This document shows, piece after piece, positions 58,468-64,000 of a stretch of DNA of 64,000 nucleotides. Made by a program: the position numbers and the translations under genes. Origin of the DNA: Pseudisothecium myosuroides (taxonomy: Eukaryota; Streptophyta; Bryopsida; Hypnales; Lembophyllaceae); NCBI GenBank assembly GCA_951799445.1, contig OX637291.1:7752501-7816500 (forward strand). Direction: 5' to 3'. The notes beneath the pieces are model-generated. The model saw only the letters and a list, made by a program, of their open reading frames with translations. It had not been told where the DNA came from and made no database searches. Each line of letters begins with the position of its first letter. The first letter of the stretch is position 1.

Positions 58468-58803
58468 TCATTGAGTGGGTGCTTCCAGAAGCATGAAGAT
58501 TGCTGCCTCTGTCCAAGTTTTTCGTGTGCACGGCCAGCCAAGTGACTCACTTGTGTCTAAGTTAGACGCCGTCCAGCGCGCTCGGCGCCGCTTCTCCAGG
58601 CTCTCAGCTGCGGGATTCGAGGCGTGCAATACCACTACTGGCGCTTCCCCAGCGTCCCCAACTCTCGCTTCCATACAGAACCATTTGTGCCAATGAAAAC
58701 GCCGCTGTAGCAGGCGTAGACCTGGCAGCCTCCTCAGCAAGCTCTCCAGCAGGCTACAGGCAGTCTCCCGAATTGGAACATTCGGACCGTCCAGGGAAAA
58801 CAA
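58468..58803 (-). other. GC-rich coding-like island, identity unknown
   Basis: A sharp rise in GC. The minus frame is open for 111 codons (segments SLLESLLRRLPGLRLLQRRF, GEAPVVVLHASNPAAESLEK), starting at a non-ATG codon (TTG at 58803) and ending at 58468. The plus strand is also open for 73 codons. It is flanked by AT-rich MITEs. It may be a captured exon or a fragment of a host gene. No family is recognised. Confidence 0.3.
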
Positions 58804-58985
58804 TCATAACATTCAGTAGCAGATAGATAGATAACATTCAGTAGCATGTGTTGATGTTGCCTTGGTTCTACAGTGATGGTGTGTCTCTACATCTTCCACC
58901 TGTCTATTTCATCAGTAGTTACTGATGAAGCACTATTGGGGTGTGGAATATACCACACCATCACTATAGAGTTACTAAATGTTAT
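58803..58985. mobile_element. Small MITE with ATAACATT(C/T)AGTA ends
   Basis: Ends ATCATAACATTCAGTAGC and, inverted, ATCATAACATTTAGTAAC. Inside, CTACAGTGATGGTGTG and CACACCATCACTATAG form a second inverted repeat, so the unit can fold. Same ends as 25919-27900. Confidence 0.65.
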
Positions 58986-59368
58986 GATCGGAGTCAAATT
59001 GGAGACATAAATTGAAGAAATTGGATGGATCATGACTTTGGAGGGAGTTGTTGGTGCATTGAAAAAAAATGGGGTCACAATTGTCCATGTGTTTCAAAAA
59101 AAAAGAAAGAAAATAAGAAAAAAAGAAAATCGGGACCTTAAGAGGGCTCCCAAATTTGGGCCATCCATCCAAAAAAAGAAATTAATATTTTTTTTCTTCA
59201 AAAAATCAATATGTTAGTTTTTTATTTGGACTTTTTGTATCTATATAGTTGGTTGAGAGTCTAGCAGCCCTTTTGAGACCCCAAATTCTCTTTAATGTTT
59301 GGGAAGCAAGCCACTTGTTTGGGAAGGGATTCACCACATGGGGACTAATGAAAAAAATTGTTCCATAT

Positions 59369-59570
59369 TAGACTTAATTTTAAAGTTTATCATGTGTTTG
59401 CAAACCAGTGTCAGCTCTAGGAAGGTTTAACTAAGAATAGTACAAGGCAAACATGACACCAAACTCCATCAAACTTGAGTTTTGGTGCTCCAGCAAGTTT
59501 AATTCATCCCGTGTTTTTCCCAAACTCCGGCTTCTGGTCCTACCTTGCACACACTTTACAATTAACTCTA
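59369..59570. mobile_element. TA-flanked MITE (202 bp), third copy
   Basis: Left end TAGACTTAATTTTAAAGT, right end inward TAGAGTTAATTGTAAAGTG. Uninterrupted relative of 55782-56682. Confidence 0.6.
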
Positions 59571-59684
59571 TTGTGAAGTGGTTCTAGTTTTGCCTATTTT
59601 AGGACCTCTCATGCCTCATTGGACAACTGAAGCTTGAATTCAACAACATGATTCGACATGTGAATTCAAATTTTCCATATTTTA

Positions 59685-59936
59685 TCATCCGTGGTAAATA
59701 TCAAGCTCCTGCGTTTTCCTCGGAGGAAACTCTAAGTGGCGTTTCCCCTTCAGGCGTGCCTTGTGAACTCTTGCCACTCCGGTGCTGATTGAAGTGCTGT
59801 GATCAGTCCATTCCAGTTGAATCGATTCATGCCGTATACAGTGCTGCCCTTGTACTCTACAGTATACTGAATTCGTAGGCCTGCGATGTTTCAAATCGAA
59901 GAAATCGTACACCGACTTCCTTACTGCATGGATCAT
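59685..59936 (-). CDS. Small protein candidate, unknown
   Basis: A minus frame open from upstream has an in-frame ATG near 59936 (MIHAVRKSVYDFFDLKHRRP) and ends at a TGA at 59685, about 83 residues. Composition is gene-like (SVYCRVQGQHCIRHESIQLE; RLKGKRHLEFPPR) with no membrane segment. It could be an exon of a longer gene or a decayed fragment. I do not recognise it. Confidence 0.3.
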   Translation of the reverse strand: MIHAVRKSVYDFFDLKHRRPTNSVYCRVQGQHCIRHESIQLEWTDHSTSISTGVARVHKARLKGKRHLEFPPRKTQELDIYHG

Positions 59937-60110
59937 AGTCTCCTGGCACACTGATCATTGAGTCTATGAAGTTTGAGATAATATTATTAATTCTTGTCAC
60001 CAACGAAATAAGACATTCATTCTACCTGGGTAAGCTTGGGGTGTTCATGTTGTGTACTTTTTGAGCACTGAAGGCCCTCTTTTTAATATCAAAAACTAAA
60101 ATTACTATAT

Positions 60111-60301
60111 GGGCAATTTTGTTAAAATGGCGGTATTCCAAGTGCCACTTTGACGGTGTGCCATTTTCACCATCTAGGACTGGTATAGATTTCAGAACGG
60201 TCGTTCTGAACCATCTAGGACGTGTATAGATTTCAGAACGGCCCTTCTGAACTGTTTTCATGCCATTTAAAAAAATTATTGCCATTTTAACGAAATTGCC
60301 C
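60111..60301. mobile_element. MULE-like MITE (191 bp) with internal tandem and palindrome
   Basis: Ends GGGCAATTTTGTTAAAATGG (60111) and, inverted from 60301, GGGCAATTTCGTTAAAATGG. GGGCAATTT-type ends are common in plant Mutator-like MITEs, which duplicate about 9 bp. Here the flanks share only CTAT, so the duplication has decayed. A 41-bp direct repeat (60170-60210, 60211-60251) contains the palindrome-like TCAGAACGGTCGTTCTGA. Confidence 0.65.
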
Positions 60302-60559
60302 ATCTATGTAAAACAACTGAAAGCTAAAACAAAAATGCCATGCTAGACAGAATGATTGCAGTGTAAATTACTACTATTACCTATTTATTTTTACGCACAC
60401 AGTATAATTTCGTGTTACCGCTTGTTTCGGTATGTAGAGACACAGGTAATAACGCTTGTTCATATCACCTTAAATTAGTAACTCTTGGTAAGTCACTCCC
60501 AATCCCATTTCTTCAAGCTCCCTTACTTTCTAAGTAAAGAACTTGATAGATACTGTACC

Positions 60560-61017
60560 AGTCAACAAACCGACGCATTTGGCGCCTCCAGCGCGCGAAC
60601 ACAGCCGAGCACTGGTCGCGAGATGGTAGCTGCGGCCAGACGAACCGCTGATCGAACTCTGTGCACATTCTTAGGAACGGTGGTTGCAGTGCCTTCCTTG
60701 TTGCAGTTCCTTGTTGCATCCCGTGGACCGGGCTGGTTCAAGTATTCGTGGTTCCTTCGCAACCCTCCAGGTTGAGACCTCTCACAGGAGGAGTCATCAC
60801 AACACTAGGAGGTTGCATTGGAGGTTGCATTGAGGGTCCCATTGAAGGTGGCACCGAGGGTTGCACTGAAGGTTACGTTGAAGGTTGCATTGGAGGTTCC
60901 ATTTGCAGTCTCCAGTTCACAGAGTGCGAACTCGTATCAATCGATCACCTCCGGATCCGATTGTCTAGAGATTTGGTTCGAAGTGGTGATCAGGTCTATC
61001 TAGACATCGTATCGATC
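60560..61017 (+). promoter_or_regulatory. 5' region of the secreted-protein gene with a 12-bp minisatellite
   Basis: Less AT-rich than its surroundings. At 60808-60903 eight 12-bp units of the type GGAGGTTGCATT run without a frame change. The upstream frame is open through them into the secreted protein, but the signal peptide begins only at 61018. I therefore treat this as leader. CCATTTGCAG at 60899-60908 could be a splice acceptor. Confidence 0.5.
60808..60903 (+). repeat. 12-bp minisatellite, eight units
   Basis: Units vary around GGAGGTTGCATT / GAAGGTTGCACT. Because the unit is a multiple of three, changes in copy number would keep any frame through it open. Confidence 0.9.
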
Positions 61018-61560
61018 ATGACGAGAACCCTTGCGACATTGTTGGTGTACGCCTGCATTGTCGCCTTTGTGACAGCCAGGCTCCAGGACGGCTTACCCCG
61101 CCCTGCGAACTTCGCCGACGAGCCCACAACTTCCTATGGCCCCGACCCCGTGCTCACTGACTCCGGAACCCCCGTTTCTTGCGACTGGTACGGCTTCTCC
61201 AACACGCTCTACTCCGATGCGATCACTTCCACATGCCAGACTACCCTTCGGAAGGCGCTCACGAACGCGACCGCCAACCCTGCGAGCAATCTCAAGCCGT
61301 ACATGTACTACACGCTCCTGCGTTTGATCGACCCGGCCACGAATGAGTCGTATTGCTATCAGGGCTGCTTCAAGCTGGACTTTGCCACGCCGCCCGTGTC
61401 TGCACCGCCGCCAAGTTACGTCCGCGGGCCAGCTTTGGCGCCCATGTGGGAGCCCGTGATGGCGCCCACGTATTTTGATGCGGGTCCAGCTATGGCGCCC
61501 TTTGGGGAGTCGCCTTACGAGTCGCCTTACGGGGCGCCGGCGATGTCGCCAGGAAACTAG
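61018..61560 (+). CDS. Secreted small Cys-containing protein with AP-rich tail
   Basis: 180 residues from the ATG at 61018. This start is chosen because it opens a classical signal peptide (MTRTLATLLVYACIVAFVTA, residues 1-20), whereas the longer frame upstream is low-complexity. The mature part has four Cys (CDWYGFS, CQTTL, YCYQGC) that could form two disulfides, and Asn-x-Ser/Thr sites (NAT, NES). The tail from about residue 128 is rich in Pro and Ala, with repeated AP/SP pairs (APPPSY, ALAPM, VMAPT, AMAPF, AMSPG), as in arabinogalactan-type cell-wall proteins. It has no anchor. Likely extracellular or wall. No named family is recognised. Codon use is GC-rich, unlike the AT-rich surroundings, which fits a well-expressed host gene. 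Confidence 0.75.
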   Translation: MTRTLATLLVYACIVAFVTARLQDGLPRPANFADEPTTSYGPDPVLTDSGTPVSCDWYGFSNTLYSDAITSTCQTTLRKALTNATANPASNLKPYMYYTLLRLIDPATNESYCYQGCFKLDFATPPVSAPPPSYVRGPALAPMWEPVMAPTYFDAGPAMAPFGESPYESPYGAPAMSPGN

Positions 61561-63424
61561 TCTCACAAGGGGGAGCATGCTGGTGCTAGTGTAGAGCGAC
61601 GCGGCTCTAAGCTACCACATGATTTCTATTGAATTCTTACGACAGTTCTATAGAATGGTTTCTGCAAAACGCCGACATTGACGTCCTCAACGCGCGCTCT
61701 ACAACAGCGAATTCGAAAGACTTTGGTGTACATCGTTCGAGAATTTGCTTTGCTCTCCCGACCTGTGACAGTTTTTAGTAGCTAGCTAGTGTTGGATCTT
61801 CACTCTATTCTTCGGTGTTGCTTGATTTTTAAATTTTTTATGGGTTGAATTAACCCTGTGGATCGGAACATTGGCTTCCCCGGCCAAGCCTGGGTGGTCC
61901 TACTGATTAGGTCTATTTAATAAGACTTCTTAGATGGTGCCTGGAATGGTACGGTGCACGATGATCTCTGGCATTGGAAATTAGGGGCGGTGAAATGGGC
62001 TTCTTTTGCAGGTCAGTTAGTAGTGCATTTGTAGACGAGAGAGAAATTGGTTTCATTGTTTTTGAGATGTGGGGTGACTATCCGATTGTTTTCCGGATTA
62101 TTGATAAACTGCAGTAATGATTCATCGTACCTGCGACTTTTACAATCTAGCCGCCGTGTGTGTACTCTTTTCTTGATTACGAGGTTTGTGAGGACTTCTG
62201 TGGAGTTGCTATTTATTTTTTTCTGTTGTGATTGGTCTTGAGATTTTGTTTCTGTGACCGCTTTGGAATAGTCTGCATTGTATTACTCCAGTGGTCTGAT
62301 CAAATTCGTTGAACTGGCGCTCTCATTGTGATGTTCTATTGCTTAGAGTTCTGAATACTCCGACCTTGCCTAAAGATCTGAGGTTCCCCTGGAAAGTGCC
62401 AATCTCTCGCCGTTTGCATAACATTTTTGAGTAGATGTGGCATTGCACCTTTTGAGAACAGTGGTAACCAACTCATATTTAGGTTAGGGCAATGTTATGC
62501 TAAACAAGGAATTAAACTAGCAGAGGTTTTATCCTTGTAGCATTGGCTTGCTTTCTAGCAAGGTCCTATTGACTCACACCTCTTCATTCCAGAGTCGATA
62601 AAAAGCAAATCAAGTGAAATTGGAACTACGACATGGAACAGAACTATGCAAAATGAGGTGTAGCGACTGTTTTTCATGCGTCTTGTTCATGTCAATTTAG
62701 AGGGTATATGAGAAGGGCTTTTGAGACTGTGATAGAACAGGAATTAGTGAGACTACCTTCATTTTGTAGCTAAATTTTGGACAAGGCTCTTGCTTGTATG
62801 TGTACGGTACCTGTTCGTTACAACCTAGGTATCTAGAACTCATTGATCATATGGAATGAATTTTTCCATCTAGTGTAGAACCCATTCTATACTTGTTAAA
62901 CCCCTTATTATGAAATTTCTACATGACTCCCAGCGACATATCAAAGTAAGATAGTGAGAGAACAGAGAGAGTTTTTAATTGGGTACCCATGTTCTATACG
63001 ATTACAGTTTAACGAGAGAGACGGGGATGAGGAGATCTTACTAAAAAAGGTAACATTAGAGAGGTTTGGGTACTCTGTACACTATTTGCAAAGGGAGAAT
63101 CAATTGGCTGGGCAAAACGGTTGACACTGTATCCGGCCACTGCTTAGTGAAATAAATTTGCCTATTTAGTAGTTCATCAATCGAGAACATCGGTCACAAT
63201 CACTGTTTTGAACATGGACTTTATGGTCTATTGTCAAATAGGTGTGCATGAATTTCATGGCAACAAAGCGGACGGAATGAAAAGTTTGCGGGCAAAACGC
63301 TGGATGCAATCAGCAGAGTTGTGCAAGATTCACTCCTTCAGTAGAATAATGTCCCCTGTTCACGAGATACTCAGTAGTATATCAGGAAGCTTACACTCTT
63401 TAATGCTACAAAACGTTCCGCATA
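61561..63424. other. 3' flank and intergenic
   Basis: The first few hundred bases should be the 3' untranslated region of the secreted-protein gene. The remainder has moderate composition and short plus frames (62047-62241, 63208-63444) without recognisable motifs. No repeat ends were found. This is the least repeat-disturbed non-coding stretch in the window. Confidence 0.4.
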
Positions 63425-64000
63425 TTAGCCCTTCCGCTGCTTGAATTTCGAGACAGGTCGACTTGAGGAAGTCTCAGGAGCCTGAAAACAACAAATGTTC
63501 CACCATCAGTGCGACAGAATTACAACACTTCGTAGTAGTGTCAAATTCTCCACGTGCCGTCCCCCTAGGTCAATCTCAACACTTTGAGTGTAGAAATAGT
63601 TTAATTTTGAAATTCAGGCTGCACAAAATGTCATTTTTTAATCTACAATTTAAAAAAAAGAAAAAGCTACTGATTTTGGAGTTTCAGAGTTCAAAAGGAG
63701 CTTAAAAACATTTAGGTACTTGAGGTACACTGCAACTATCACATTAGCAATGTTATCGAACTCACTGCTGGTGATAAAGGAGGGAGAAGTTCAGTGTTTC
63801 GCTCCATGACACTGCCAGTGAAAGCCTGGAAAAGAAGAGATCAAAGGCGTTATCATTCTGAATCTTTAATCAGTGAAACCTAGGCAGAAACAGAATCATT
63901 ACATGAAGCAGTGTTTCATAAACCTAATACTCGGGAAACACATCGGTTCATTTATATAAGTGAACCACAGTCCAACATCTACACAACTAGCAGTGATTTA
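63425..64000 (-). CDS. C-terminal exons of a URI-like (RPB5-interactor prefoldin) gene, partial
   Basis: Two minus-strand exons are seen: 63825-63766 (20 codons) and 63481-63425 (18 codons plus TAA). The acceptors are strong (CTTCTTTTCCAG, GTTGTTTTCAG) and the donor is GTGAGT. Joined, they read AFTGSVMERNTELLPPLSPA followed by APETSSSRPVSKFKQRKG. The AFTG-V-E segment followed by a terminal basic SRPVSKFK is, as I recall, the usual C terminus of plant and animal URI proteins, prefoldin-like partners of RNA polymerase subunit RPB5. The rest of the gene lies to the right, outside the window; 63826-64000 appears to be intron. The match is short, so the family call is moderate, while the presence of two exons is well supported. 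Confidence 0.55.

Noticed and set aside
60661..61017. N-terminal extension of the secreted protein to a 299-residue frame
   Set aside because: The extension is low-complexity and would bury a clear signal peptide; the ATG at 61018 is the better start.
1..64000. LTR retrotransposons or reverse transcriptase
   Set aside because: I looked for RT, integrase and gag motifs and paired direct repeats of LTR size and found none I could support.
1..64000. tRNA, rRNA or snRNA genes
   Set aside because: No cloverleaf-type GGTTCGAATCC box with a matching A box, and no rRNA-like stretch, was found; GGTTCGAA near 19601 lacks the rest.

Overview
This window looks like nuclear DNA from a land plant. The spliced gene at 34387-39852 encodes a plant-type protein with CTLH/CRA-like and UBA-like regions, and its eleven introns (119-529 bp) have ordinary GT/AG ends. 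The gene at 2616-3854 encodes a plant-type BTB/POZ protein. Short introns, short genes and very long AT-rich intergenic DNA full of small DNA transposons fit a bryophyte-grade or other seed-free plant. The species call is inference; the sequence alone does not settle it.

Genes are few. They are the single-exon BTB/POZ gene (2616-3854, minus), the twelve-exon CTLH/CRA/UBA gene (34387-39852, minus) with an inferred leader exon near 40661, a small secreted-protein gene (61018-61560, plus), and the last two exons of a minus-strand gene that runs off the right edge (63425-64000) and resembles the C terminus of the prefoldin-like RPB5 interactor URI. Weaker candidates are a 96-codon reading frame at 29406, coding-like stretches at 5176-5589, 58468-58803 and 59685-59936, and broken genes at 31923-32645 and 19890-21420. 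I see no operon-like or pathway relation between these genes; they are spaced single units.

Most of the rest is a nested mosaic of class II elements, mostly non-autonomous. At least twelve elements are bounded by, or derive from, TTAA sites with CCCTTAAAG-like ends, a piggyBac-like signature. A 734-bp family ends in GGGTGAATGCAAGAAACAC and makes 4-bp target duplications. A decayed Tc1 element (7588-9677) keeps a DD34E catalytic layout. Also present are a pogo/Fot1-like transposase remnant (860-1690) and a 155-bp pogo/Emigrant-like MITE (22085-22239), a CACTA-ended MITE, a MULE-like MITE, hairpin and foldback elements, and a 5.6-kb unit (46464-52058) whose two inverted arms of about 1.5 kb are almost identical. 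Several insertions can be ordered in time because an empty site or a related uninterrupted copy lies elsewhere in the window.

Layout: 1-630 repeat end; 860-1690 pogo remnant; 2616-3854 BTB gene and its upstream region; 6515-9677 stacked repeats including Tc1; 9.7-21.6 kb AT-rich DNA with scattered MITEs and one RING-like gene remnant; 21.6-29.3 kb dense nested MITE cluster; 29.3-33.5 kb mixed island with a pseudogene; 34.4-41.3 kb the large gene and a promoter-side minisatellite; 41.3-58.3 kb repeats including the long inverted-arm unit; 58.4-64.0 kb more genic sequence with two genes.
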